Origin: a virus | Reading direction: 5' to 3' (one strand) | Virus record (IMG/VR): IMGVR_UViG_3300035190_000118 | Span: 1-32,883 of that record | DNA: 32,883 nucleotides | In this document: piece by piece, positions 7,772-14,440 of the stretch | Layout of the letters: each line of letters starts with the position of its first letter | Position numbering within the stretch: position 1 is the first letter of the stretch | The notes under the pieces: generated by a model | Seen by the model: the letters and a program-made list of their open reading frames with translations, nothing else | What the model was told of the DNA's origin: nothing | Database searches by the model: none | Made by a program: the position numbers and the translations under genes

Positions 7772-8079
7772 CTCAGTATTTAGTAATTAAATCTCTGATA
7801 TAACTGAGCACTTTCAGCTATTTTCTTATAGTTAAATAAATTTAACATAGGAGGACAAAGCGATACAGAGATCGGCATAAGTTTAATAAATTGTACACTC
7901 AGACGACAACGGTTTTAATACACTGACACTACAAGAAGGCATATTCGGACAGTCTCAATTAAACTCTGCACTACTGTATTCACAAATACAATTATAAATT
8001 CAACCAACCTTTAATTAACAGTGGCGCGACATTTACCACACCGCACGATTAATAACTAATTAACTAACAATGGTGAACT
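7772..8079 (+). other. Gap before phoH; possible decayed gene
   Basis: No intact gene on either strand. A 7-bp inverted repeat (GCTCAGT/ACTGAGC) follows the methyltransferase stop. A strong Shine-Dalgarno, AGGAGG at 7849-7854, has no start codon in range. Two plus-strand open frames lie end to end in different phases: 7832-7918 (reads NIGGQSDTEIGISLINCTL) and 7890-7997 (reads SDDNGFNTLTLQEGIFGQ). Neither has ATG, GTG or TTG near the Shine-Dalgarno. Together they look like a frameshifted remnant of one protein. The remainder up to phoH is AT-rich leader. Confidence 0.35.
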
Positions 8080-8859
8080 ATGACAAAACGCAGAAGCAGT
8101 ACCAGCACAAAAGCACGTGAATTCGTAAGATTTATAGATAGCAACCCAATACCAATACCAACCGCATATAACCAAAAGAAATTTTCAAGTCATGATTTAG
8201 TAAATGTAAGTCCCAAAACAACAAACCAAGAACGAGTTTTTGATATGTGGAATGATGACTATTCCATGATATTAGCCGGATCGGCTGGGTCAGGTAAAAG
8301 TTTTATTGCATTATATCTTTCATTGTGTGATGTACTAGATAAAGTCAACGGATATGAGAAAATAATTATTGTACGTAGTGCAGTTCAAGCTCGAGAGCAA
8401 GGATATGTACCTGGCACACAAGAAGAAAAGAATGCAATTTACGAATTGCCTTATACACAACTGTTTAATGATTTATTCAGAAAAACAAACCAGTATAAAT
8501 TCTTAAAAGAAGCGGGCATTGTGGAATTTCACACTACCGGTAACATTCGCGGTGTAACATGGGATAATAGTATTGTTATCTTTGATGAATTCCAAAATGC
8601 AAACTACGAAGAACTATCAACAGTGGCAACACGTGTTGGTCAACACTCTAAACTTATCTACTGTGGTGATATTGCACAAAATGATTTACATCGTAAAAAG
8701 AATGATTTAAGTGGCTTTGCTAAGTTTGTGAAGATTGCGGCAATGATACCGTCATTCCGTAGTGTTTACTTTAATCACGATGATATTGTACGTAGTGGTT
8801 TTGTTCGTGAATTTATTATTGCCGAAGAAATGTGGAACGAAGCTAATCCGAATGGGTAA
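8080..8859 (+). CDS. phoH: PhoH-like P-loop ATPase
   Basis: 259 residues. Walker A is GSAGSGKS at residues 67-74, after a Q-motif-like NQERVFDMW. Walker B is IVIFDEFQNA with Asp169/Glu170. The SxLIYCGDIAQ segment near 206-216 is the family's sensor motif. PhoH-like proteins are ATPases common in marine T4-like phages; an RNA or phosphate-stress role is proposed for the family but unproven. The first ~50 residues are a basic, low-complexity extension. The Shine-Dalgarno is weak (GGTGA). A symmetric hairpin follows the stop. Confidence 0.9.
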   Translation: MTKRRSSTSTKAREFVRFIDSNPIPIPTAYNQKKFSSHDLVNVSPKTTNQERVFDMWNDDYSMILAGSAGSGKSFIALYLSLCDVLDKVNGYEKIIIVRSAVQAREQGYVPGTQEEKNAIYELPYTQLFNDLFRKTNQYKFLKEAGIVEFHTTGNIRGVTWDNSIVIFDEFQNANYEELSTVATRVGQHSKLIYCGDIAQNDLHRKKNDLSGFAKFVKIAAMIPSFRSVYFNHDDIVRSGFVREFIIAEEMWNEANPNG

Positions 8860-8869
8860 TTAACTCAAA

Positions 8870-8901
8870 GATAAACCAGAATAAACGTTTTCTGGTTTAT
8901 C
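8870..8901 (+). terminator. Hairpin after phoH, possible weak terminator
   Basis: An 11-bp perfect inverted repeat (GATAAACCAGA/TCTGGTTTATC) with a 10-nt loop begins 10 nt after the phoH stop. The stem is AT-rich and no long T tract follows on the plus strand, so termination may be weak. It also isolates phoH from the homing endonuclease gene. Confidence 0.5.
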
Positions 8902-8903
8902 TT

Positions 8904-8911
8904 CATAAATA
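8904..8911 (+). promoter_or_regulatory. T4-type late promoter for homing endonuclease
   Basis: CATAAATA matches seven of eight bases of the T4 late box. By T4 spacing, transcription would begin about 6 nt downstream, on the A of the endonuclease ATG, giving a leaderless message. Confidence 0.5.
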
Positions 8912-8916
8912 AGTAT

Positions 8917-9555
8917 ATGATATACTTATATTTAAAAACACACAATATAACTGGCTTAAAATATTTAGGTAAAACAATACAAGATCCATACATATACAAA
9001 GGCTCTGGTAAACGTTGGTCCAGACATATAAATTTGCATGGCAATGATGTAACTACTACAATTATATTTGAATCGAACAACAAAGATGAAATAAAACAGC
9101 AAGGATTATATTATTCTTCGTTATGGAATATAGTTGCAGATCAGAGTTTTGCCAATCTTAAACCAGAAGAGGGTGATGGTGGTGATATGTCGATGTGTCA
9201 GGCATATCACGATGGAATTAAAAAGAGAAATACGTCGGGTTCAAAAAATTCTATGTATGGTCGATCTGCAATTACCGAACAAACTATTCGATGGTATAAT
9301 AATGGTGTTGATAATATATATGTGCCAGAAAATACACAGCCCAACAATTTTGTGTTGGGCAGACTAATAAATTATAAAAAGCCGCATTCTGCTGAAACAA
9401 AAGAAAAATTAAGTAGATATGGCAGGAAGAAATGCATATCTCCTACTGGTGAGATATTTGATAGCAGGAAGGATGCGGCAGCAACATATAACATAACCCC
9501 TGAAGCAATTGGGGGTTTAATTAAGCGTGGCGTTAGTGGCTGGCGCTGGTTATAA
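8917..9555 (+). CDS. GIY-YIG homing endonuclease with NUMOD-type C-terminus
   Basis: 212 residues. The N-terminus IYLYLKTHNITGLKYLGKT is the GIY-YIG nuclease core (here IYL...YLG), followed by YKGSGKRW, which supplies a catalytic-site Arg/Lys block. The middle has HSAETKEKLSRYGRK (NUMOD3-like). The end, SPTGEIFDSRKDAAATYNIT and then GVSGWRWL, is a NUMOD1/helix-turn-helix-like DNA-binding repeat. It is a free-standing selfish nuclease that nicks a site in related phages. A perfect 8-bp stem hairpin lies inside the gene (9339-9360). Its 3' end overlaps the convergent HAD gene by 23 nt. Confidence 0.9.
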   Translation: MIYLYLKTHNITGLKYLGKTIQDPYIYKGSGKRWSRHINLHGNDVTTTIIFESNNKDEIKQQGLYYSSLWNIVADQSFANLKPEEGDGGDMSMCQAYHDGIKKRNTSGSKNSMYGRSAITEQTIRWYNNGVDNIYVPENTQPNNFVLGRLINYKKPHSAETKEKLSRYGRKKCISPTGEIFDSRKDAAATYNITPEAIGGLIKRGVSGWRWL

Positions 9556-10135
9556 TATTAAAGATTTCTTTCCAATTCTTAACTATTGGATAATCGCATT
9601 CGTGATGCATATTATGTCCATGTTCAAATAGTATTGATTTCAATCCAATTGCATGACCTAAGTCTGCATTTGAAATTTTGTCTTCAATCCAAAAGAGACC
9701 GCTATCTCTATACTTCTCAAGTGCTTCGTCTTTATCTGCACCTGTATCTAAACAAACAATCTCTTCGAATGCACTAACACCAAACAACTTATTAAGATTC
9801 ATTGAACGTAACTTCTGCGCATTAACATCCTTGCTTATACTAGTGATACAGTGAAACACATATCCGTATTCTTCATGTAAACGTTTAACATAGTATACAG
9901 CGTCACGCAGTGCTGGTACAAAGCCCATAGCCGCACTTTCATTGAACAAGCGTACTAACTTCTTACTTTCGTCGTGTTCTAGATCATTATACATTAAGTG
10001 AATGTAGTATGTGAGCTTTGCATCTTCTTTCATTACATACCCACGTTCTTGCATCCATACTGCAAACGCATACTCCCAATCAAGCAAGACGCCATCTACG
10101 TCAGTTAATATTATTTTCTTATTTTTATAACTCAT
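9533..10135 (-). CDS. HAD-superfamily phosphatase, deoxyribonucleotidase-like
   Basis: 200 residues from MSYKNKKIIL. This start has Shine-Dalgarno GAAAGG and directly precedes the motif-I strand, while an upstream extension to 10264 would lie over another gene. Motif I is LTDVDGVLLDW with nucleophile Asp12 and acid Asp14. Motif II is CITSIS, and motif IV is WIEDKISNA. The size and the DVDGVLLDW motif resemble 5'(3')-deoxyribonucleotidases and other small phage HAD enzymes, so dNMP or similar dephosphorylation is likely. It overlaps the small gene upstream by 11 nt and the convergent homing endonuclease by 23 nt. Confidence 0.8.
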   Translation of the reverse strand: MSYKNKKIILTDVDGVLLDWEYAFAVWMQERGYVMKEDAKLTYYIHLMYNDLEHDESKKLVRLFNESAAMGFVPALRDAVYYVKRLHEEYGYVFHCITSISKDVNAQKLRSMNLNKLFGVSAFEEIVCLDTGADKDEALEKYRDSGLFWIEDKISNADLGHAIGLKSILFEHGHNMHHECDYPIVKNWKEIFNIITSASH

Positions 10136-10298
10136 CTTTACCTTTCTTGATGATTGATACACTACCACGTCTACCGACGTATATGTGATGTGTTTTTTCG
10201 AGTTTTTTGATACTTTCGAGAGCTCGCTCTTTTTCTTGTTTTTCATACTCTGTTCTAGTATCAAACAAGTTGCGAATCCATGCTATTAATTTTTTCAT
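10125..10298 (-). CDS. Small basic, helical protein (57 aa)
   Basis: Found by hand translation. It starts MKKLIAWIRNLFDT, then a charged helix YEKQEKERALESIKKLEK, and ends SVSIIKKGKDEL. Its ATG overlaps the stop of the upstream gene (ATGA), and its 3' end overlaps the HAD start by 11 nt, so it lies neatly in the operon. The N-terminus resembles that of the upstream 57-residue protein (MK(K/T)LxxWxxxLF), possibly an amphipathic membrane-surface helix. Function unknown. Confidence 0.7.
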   Translation of the reverse strand: MKKLIAWIRNLFDTRTEYEKQEKERALESIKKLEKTHHIYVGRRGSVSIIKKGKDEL

Positions 10299-10468
10299 AC
10301 CCCCATCTCATCGAGCTGATTTAAATATGCTAACTGTTCTGCACGTGATTCAAAAGTTAATGTTCTTGCAAGTGAGCCATTTGTGTTATAGATATGCACA
10401 TTAAATTCAATGCCTTCGTCTGGATTGGGTTCTTTCTTTTTAAACAACCAATTTAATAATGTTTTCAT
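10295..10468 (-). CDS. Small unknown protein, first gene of an early operon (57 aa)
   Basis: Starts MKTLLNWLFKKKEPNPDEG. This start has a strong Shine-Dalgarno AAGGAG 6 nt upstream and lies downstream of a consensus promoter. The longer frame to 10522 was rejected because it would run through the -10 and -35 boxes. An amphipathic N-terminal helix is followed by a strand-rich part (IEFNVHIYNTNGSLARTLTF) and a helix. No known family. The next gene begins in its stop codon. Confidence 0.7.
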   Translation of the reverse strand: MKTLLNWLFKKKEPNPDEGIEFNVHIYNTNGSLARTLTFESRAEQLAYLNQLDEMGV

Positions 10469-10493
10469 ATCACTCTCCTTATTAATTAAGTGT

Positions 10494-10522
10494 ATTATAC
10501 ATTCATTATTGATATTTGTCAA
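10494..10522 (-). promoter_or_regulatory. Consensus sigma-70 early promoter
   Basis: Minus strand: TTGACA (10517-10522), 17-nt spacer, TATAAT (10494-10499). Both boxes are perfect. It lies 4 nt after the cupin gene and about 25 nt before the 57-residue gene, and should drive the small genes and the HAD gene early in infection using host RNA polymerase. Confidence 0.92.
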
Positions 10523-10525
10523 GTT

Positions 10526-10846
10526 CTATAAGAGATGTTTGTCAGTAGGTATACTCGGAGTTTTAATGGTTATTAATGTTGTTTCTTCAAGATATTCTAA
10601 TTGGCTGATTTCTGTAGGGTATAATATATAACCCTCGCCAGCACCGTATAATTTACCATTAGTTAATACTTTACCGGATACAATTAAGGTAATTTCTATT
10701 ATATCACTGTGATAATGGCTAGGGCAATGACTACGAGGATTAGTTTGTAATCCAACTTCAAAATCCTTAGTGCGAAATACAGCTTCTGCAAAGTCACCTA
10801 CAAACCAGCCTCGTGCTCCACTTTCGGATAGTTTAAAGTCCTTCAT
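10526..10846 (-). CDS. Cupin-fold protein
   Basis: 106 residues. SHYHSDIIEITLIVSGKVLTNG (around 43-64) matches cupin motif 1 (HxH, then E, then G). LYGAGEGYILYPTEISQLEY (66-85) covers the second strand block, with a proline but without the usual motif-2 histidine. Single-domain cupins bind a metal and can be sugar epimerases/isomerases, dioxygenases or sensors; here no substrate can be named. It overlaps the preceding gene by 14 nt and ends just before an early promoter. Confidence 0.75.
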   Translation of the reverse strand: MKDFKLSESGARGWFVGDFAEAVFRTKDFEVGLQTNPRSHCPSHYHSDIIEITLIVSGKVLTNGKLYGAGEGYILYPTEISQLEYLEETTLITIKTPSIPTDKHLL

Positions 10847-11138
10847 TTAATTTATTAACACTATCATCAATATATTCAGCATAACCTTGATAGTAATGCT
10901 CGAATAGCTCTTCAAAAATATTGGCATTTTTGAAGGTATTTTTAACGATTTTGGCTTCGGTTAGGTTCAAAATCACTTGGTTTACAAGCTGTTTGTTATG
11001 CAATCCACGGGTGATGTACACTTGCTCTTCGTACTCAATGTTAGCAGGATCTTTCATATAACCTGCTATTTTTGTCTGTGCAGGATCTTTAGGTTGTCCT
11101 GTGTACTTTGCAATTAAGTAGATGCTTTTATCTGCCAT
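10833..11138 (-). CDS. Unknown protein after clamp-loader gene
   Basis: 101 residues. N-terminal half YLIAKYTGQPKD... EEQVYITRGLHNKQLVNQVILNL; C-terminal half helical and acidic (NIFEELFEHYYQGYAEYIDDSVNKL). Its start is fused to the clamp-loader stop (TAATG). In T4 the small clamp-loader subunit gp62 follows gp44, so position suggests a replication partner, but this protein is about half the gp62 length and no gp62 motif is recognised. Left as unknown. Confidence 0.65.
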   Translation of the reverse strand: MADKSIYLIAKYTGQPKDPAQTKIAGYMKDPANIEYEEQVYITRGLHNKQLVNQVILNLTEAKIVKNTFKNANIFEELFEHYYQGYAEYIDDSVNKLNEGL

Positions 11139-12061
11139 TATTGTGCTACCTGACTTAGTTCAATCATCATTGCGCTGAGGTTAATTTCATGATCTGCAAC
11201 AAGCGGTGCATTAACTGCGGCCTTACGAATAATTAAAATTGCTTCGTCTTGCCCTTCGTCAGTTTTGCTCCATAAACTTAAATTGTTATATGCCCAAGAA
11301 ATAATTTCTTCCATTTCTTCTGGACGAGCTTGTTCACATAACAGTTTACGTGCTTCACGTATCTTACCATTCTTAAACAAATCAATCATAGCAAGTTTGT
11401 AATCACTTGTGCCTGTACCTGTTTCGCTTGGCGCTTTGAGTTTGCTATCGGTACTATTCATCTGTAGTAAATTCAAACACTTGCGTAGGTCTGGATAGGT
11501 TGCTTTGACGTAGCTATCAAGTGTATCTAAGTCAAAGTCTACACCTTCTGTTACTAACACAGTTGCTGCACGTGCTGTAAACTCAGTATGATCAACTTTC
11601 TCGATATGAAAACCCTGACAACGTGAATGCAGTGCTGGGATAATTTTGTGCGGATAGTTACAGGTCATAATAAAACGTGCTGTATCACTGTATGTTTCCA
11701 TAAGTCCACGCAACACTGCCTGCGCACCCGGTGACAAGTAATCAGCTTCATCTAACAACACAATTTTAAACTTACCAAATGGCATTGTACTAACAAATCC
11801 CTCGATACGGGTTCTAATAAAGTCCACACCATTATCACGTGACGCATTGATTTGTAAAATATCATACTCGTCAATGTTTAACGCTGTAATAAGAATCTTT
11901 GCTAAGGTTGTTTTACCAATGCCTGCTGAACCACTGAACAGTAAGTGAGGTATTGCACCTTCCTTAATCCATTGCTTAACTTGTTCACGTTGTGTTTCAT
12001 CACGAAATACATAACCGTCTACGTCTTTAGGACGGTATGCTTCTACCCATAATTGTTTCAT
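11138..12061 (-). CDS. 44: Sliding-clamp loader large subunit (T4 gp44-like AAA+ ATPase)
   Basis: 307 residues, close to T4 gp44 (319). Starts with the RFC-type LWVEAYRPKDVDGYVF (RFC box). Walker A GSAGIGKT is at 44-51 and Walker B LLDEAD at 102-107. Sensor-1 TCN is at 133-135 and the arginine-finger SRC motif at 146-148. The C-terminal helical collar follows from ~200. It loads the phage sliding clamp on DNA for replication and, in T4, for late transcription. Overlaps the gene upstream (ATGA) and downstream (TAATG). Confidence 0.95.
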   Translation of the reverse strand: MKQLWVEAYRPKDVDGYVFRDETQREQVKQWIKEGAIPHLLFSGSAGIGKTTLAKILITALNIDEYDILQINASRDNGVDFIRTRIEGFVSTMPFGKFKIVLLDEADYLSPGAQAVLRGLMETYSDTARFIMTCNYPHKIIPALHSRCQGFHIEKVDHTEFTARAATVLVTEGVDFDLDTLDSYVKATYPDLRKCLNLLQMNSTDSKLKAPSETGTGTSDYKLAMIDLFKNGKIREARKLLCEQARPEEMEEIISWAYNNLSLWSKTDEGQDEAILIIRKAAVNAPLVADHEINLSAMMIELSQVAQ

Positions 12062-12222
12062 TGTTCGCCTTTGGCTGTTGATGGTTTAAAGGGACTATTG
12101 AGAGTTGAAAGTGTGTCAGCAATTCTACGCATTTCTATACTAAGTTTGCATTGTCCGAATGCTTCTTCAACTTGACGTGCTAGGTTATGCTGGTCAATTA
12201 CTACTTGATCTAAGTCGTTCAC
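12058..12222 (-). CDS. Small protein with GTG start before clamp loader (54 aa)
   Basis: Found by hand translation. Reads MNDLDQVVIDQHNLARQVEE, continues as a helical stretch to about residue 42 and ends in a short flexible tail. The GTG start lies within the stop region of the upstream membrane gene and has Shine-Dalgarno GAGGAA 7 nt before. Its TGA overlaps the clamp-loader ATG (ATGA). Exact packing on both sides supports a real gene. Function unknown; expression is coupled to the clamp loader. Confidence 0.7.
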   Translation of the reverse strand: MNDLDQVVIDQHNLARQVEEAFGQCKLSIEMRRIADTLSTLNSPFKPSTAKGEQ

Positions 12223-12377
12223 ACTAATTCCTCTACGATTCCTAATATTTCTGCTAGGATAAACAACACCCCAGCACTTACTAATATATTAGCACATAAA
12301 AAGCCGCCTGCCAAGATACGCAAGCCACTTTTGGCAAAACTTACTACTTGATGTTTCCATGGATCTGGGTGTTGCAT
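12219..12377 (-). CDS. Small single-span membrane protein (52 aa)
   Basis: Found by hand translation. MQHPDPWKHQVVSFAKSGLR is followed by one hydrophobic segment (about 21-48, ILAGGFLCANILVSAGVLFI and onward). The ATG overlaps the GroES-like gene's stop (TAATG) and the stop overlaps the next gene's GTG. No family recognised. A membrane role within the replication/chaperone operon is unknown. Confidence 0.7.
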   Translation of the reverse strand: MQHPDPWKHQVVSFAKSGLRILAGGFLCANILVSAGVLFILAEILGIVEELV

Positions 12378-12733
12378 TATGATAATCCTCTTCCAATAAT
12401 TTCATCTACGGTTGGTGTGTCTCTAACTAACAAAATATCATTGTGATCAATTCTGCGCAGTGTATGTTCGCCATCAGCATCTTCAATCTCAATACCACGT
12501 GTCCAACGACCATGTTTAACTAAAACGTATTGCCCAACTCGAACATCTTTTTGACGATTGCCAATGGCATATACTCGACCCCACCGTGCATGTATACCTT
12601 CTAACTTGCCGTCTGTGTTTTGTATAATAATACCACTAGTAGTAACCCGTTGATCAAAGTTCATATCAGTTACCAAGACGTGATCTTGCAGTGCCCTAAT
12701 CTTGTTTATTTTGTGTGCTTCAAATGCGGCCAT
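12377..12733 (-). CDS. 31: GroES-like co-chaperonin (T4 gp31 type)
   Basis: 118 residues, compared with 111 in T4 gp31 and about 97 in GroES. IRALQDHVLVTDM is the typical first GroES strand. The segment NFDQRVTTSGIIIQN takes the place of the mobile loop that docks on GroEL. The barrel continues (WGRVYAIGNRQKDVRVGQYVLVKHGRWTRG as separate strands) to NDILLVRD. Phage co-chaperonins let host GroEL fold the large capsid protein. A C-terminal ~10-residue extension is present. Shine-Dalgarno AAGGAA. Confidence 0.82.
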   Translation of the reverse strand: MAAFEAHKINKIRALQDHVLVTDMNFDQRVTTSGIIIQNTDGKLEGIHARWGRVYAIGNRQKDVRVGQYVLVKHGRWTRGIEIEDADGEHTLRRIDHNDILLVRDTPTVDEIIGRGLS

Positions 12734-12742
12734 AATATTCCT

Positions 12743-13159
12743 TTAAATTCGTTTAACACCCGGTGCAGTAGTTGATGTTGTTAGCGGAGTTAGTAGTTCT
12801 TGTTTAACTTCAGTTTCACTAGCAACTGCACCAGCAAAACTACCACGCGGTTTAGTGTATTCAGTCGATGATGAAACTACAGGGGTATCAACTGCGGTGG
12901 GAGTAGCAAGTTTAGTTACTGGCCTAGGTGGAGTATCAATTGATGTCGCAACAACATCGTCGTGAGATGCAGTTGGAGTGTTTAATTTATGATATTCCTG
13001 CATTAACTGAGCTCGCGTTTTTAATATTTTGCCACCAGCACCTAACTCGTCTCCACGAGCATTAGTACGCATATTGCCTACTGCAATTACATTTTCATTT
13101 GCTACACGCAGCGAGTCAATATCAACTGCTTTGCCCATTGCTGTTTTATATGTTGCCAT
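12743..13159 (-). CDS. Unknown protein with conserved N-terminal block, Thr/Pro-rich tail
   Basis: 138 residues. The first ~55 (MATYKTAMGKAVDIDSL... VGNMRTNARGDELGAGGKIL) resemble a block I recall from marine T4-like phage proteins of unknown function. The rest is low-complexity T, P, S, A and V with a final GVKRI. It may be a virion or scaffold-associated protein; no domain is assigned. Start with Shine-Dalgarno AGGAG. A late-like box (GTAAATAAG) overlaps the upstream stop about 25 nt away. Confidence 0.6.
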   Translation of the reverse strand: MATYKTAMGKAVDIDSLRVANENVIAVGNMRTNARGDELGAGGKILKTRAQLMQEYHKLNTPTASHDDVVATSIDTPPRPVTKLATPTAVDTPVVSSSTEYTKPRGSFAGAVASETEVKQELLTPLTTSTTAPGVKRI

Positions 13160-13187
13160 ATCTTTCTCCTATTATATGTGTACTTAT

Positions 13188-13700
13188 TTACTTTAAGAAT
13201 TCAGTGATGTCAAGTTGATAGTGCAGTGAGTCAATTTTATGCACGCCTAATAAGAACAATACATAACTTGCTACGCTAGATCCACGTCCTACACCCCAAA
13301 CTAGATTGTTTTTACGCAGTGTGTCTACTAGATATTTCAAGTAACGTAATAGGTTAAACAAATCACGTTCTTGGTATAATAATAACTCTTGTGCTACACG
13401 TTGTAGTTCGTAATCTTCCTTGCACAAACTTAGAATGTAATCTGCAATATCTAATTCTTTATATTCATCGGGCATGCGCCATTTTGCTTGGAAGCGTTGA
13501 TCGAAATTTTCAACACTATCAGCTAAAGTTACGTAGCCTTTTAAATTAGGCATATCTGCATGTAATTCAGCTCGACTTTTGTTAAACTCTTGTGGATTTT
13601 CAACCAAAAACAGGCTTAAATCCAATTCTGGATTCTTATACAGTAAGTCGCACAGTTCATTGCTGTCTGCGAAACTCCTTCCATAAGCATCATATTTCAT
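13188..13700 (-). CDS. DNA polymerase III alpha-subunit-like fragment
   Basis: 170 residues. The C-terminal part, VWGVGRGSSVASYVLFLLGV followed by HKIDSLHYQLDITEFLK, matches the DnaE/PolC palm signature (GxGRGSSxxS, then a LLGIxxIDPLxYxLxFERFLN-like line). The N-terminal ~120 residues are helical with acidic stretches. The catalytic aspartates of the polymerase palm lie beyond this block in DnaE and are absent here, so it cannot be a polymerase by itself. It may bind nucleotide or DNA, or mimic a host polymerase part. It overlaps the preceding stop (TAATG). Confidence 0.7.
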   Translation of the reverse strand: MKYDAYGRSFADSNELCDLLYKNPELDLSLFLVENPQEFNKSRAELHADMPNLKGYVTLADSVENFDQRFQAKWRMPDEYKELDIADYILSLCKEDYELQRVAQELLLYQERDLFNLLRYLKYLVDTLRKNNLVWGVGRGSSVASYVLFLLGVHKIDSLHYQLDITEFLK

Positions 13701-13936
13701 TATCTGATATCAATTTTATCTTTGAATGTTTTGCTATTCTTTTCTAAATCGTCTAGCATTTTTTGATTACGTCGTTGTACTTCCATATCGTAATCGCCCA
13801 TGACCATCTGTATCTGCCCAATCATGTCGCCATGTCCCATGCGATATGCAAACTGCATCCGACTACTTAACTCGGCACGTTTTTTGTGTAATTCATCATC
13901 TGATAAACCCGAAAGGTCTGGTGTAAGTGGATGCAT
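13700..13936 (-). CDS. Conserved small phage protein (MHPLTPDL type)
   Basis: 78 residues. MHPLTPDLSGLSDDELHKKR is followed by a long helix (to ~66) and a KTFKDKIDIR end. I recognise the MHPLTPDL start and the (F)KDxIDI(R/K) end as shared by small proteins of many marine T4-like phages, where function is unknown. Probably a coiled-coil dimer. Start and stop are overlapped with both neighbours (TAATG). Confidence 0.75.
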   Translation of the reverse strand: MHPLTPDLSGLSDDELHKKRAELSSRMQFAYRMGHGDMIGQIQMVMGDYDMEVQRRNQKMLDDLEKNSKTFKDKIDIR

Positions 13937-14370
13937 TATAGGTCTCCGTCTTGTCTATTCTCACTATAGTAGGCATCAAAATTTCCGCCTGGATAGCGTG
14001 ATTGTAGTTTATTTACATTTTCTTGTATTACATCGTTGGGATCTAGGCGCAATGCACGGCATGCATTGACCCAATACCACATGATATCACCTAGTTCGCG
14101 CTTCATATGGAATACGTTTTCATCACTAAGTGGTTTGCCTTGGAATAACATTTTCTTTGGAATTTCACAGAACTCGCCTGACTCTGCCGCTAGCCCTAGA
14201 CACGCTGTAATTAGTAATGGAACGTTGACATCTGGACCGTGTGTTTGTGTTTCGGAGTCATAATTACCATCTAAATCATCTAAACGATTCATAAAAGTAG
14301 TTAAGTCGTTGCTGGGTTTGCTGGTTACTTCTTTTACGAAGTCTGAGTATTTGTTTAAATCGATATGCAT
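13936..14370 (-). CDS. mazG: MazG-like nucleotide pyrophosphohydrolase
   Basis: 144 residues. The all-alpha NTP-PPase signature is visible: CLGLAAESGEFCEIPKK with Glu63/Glu66, and MKRELGDIMWYW with Glu92/Asp95 (the ExxE...ExxD metal-binding set). The family then continues with NVNKLQSRYPGGNF. The enzyme hydrolyses (d)NTPs to monophosphates, and for phages a role in altering host nucleotide or alarmone pools has been proposed. Its Shine-Dalgarno AAGGAG is inside the 3' arm of a 20-bp hairpin, which suggests translational control. Confidence 0.87.
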   Translation of the reverse strand: MHIDLNKYSDFVKEVTSKPSNDLTTFMNRLDDLDGNYDSETQTHGPDVNVPLLITACLGLAAESGEFCEIPKKMLFQGKPLSDENVFHMKRELGDIMWYWVNACRALRLDPNDVIQENVNKLQSRYPGGNFDAYYSENRQDGDL

Positions 14371-14378
14371 AAATGATA

Positions 14379-14423
14379 ACTCCTTGGTAATACTACTAGT
14401 TTATAGTAATATTGCCAAGGAGT
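14379..14423 (-). promoter_or_regulatory. Hairpin sequestering the mazG Shine-Dalgarno
   Basis: Two 20-nt arms (14379-14398 and 14404-14423) pair with a 5-nt loop. Eighteen positions are Watson-Crick, and the other two can be G-U or mismatched depending on strand. On the minus strand the 3' arm ends ACCAAGGAGT, so the AAGGAG of the mazG gene is fully paired. No T tract follows, so a terminator is less likely. The loop region contains TATAAACT, a poor late-promoter-like box. T4 controls genes such as e and I-TevI with this kind of structure. Confidence 0.65.
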
Positions 14424-14440
14424 CAATGGGTTTGGTAGAA

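Noticed and set aside
10469-10522. Longer start of the 57-residue early gene at 10522
   Set aside because: It would place the start codon upstream of, and translate through, a perfect -35/-10 promoter; the inner ATG has AAGGAG.
13183-13191. GTAAATAAG before the 138-residue gene
   Set aside because: Two mismatches to the late box and partly made of a stop codon; mentioned with the gene but not listed as a promoter.
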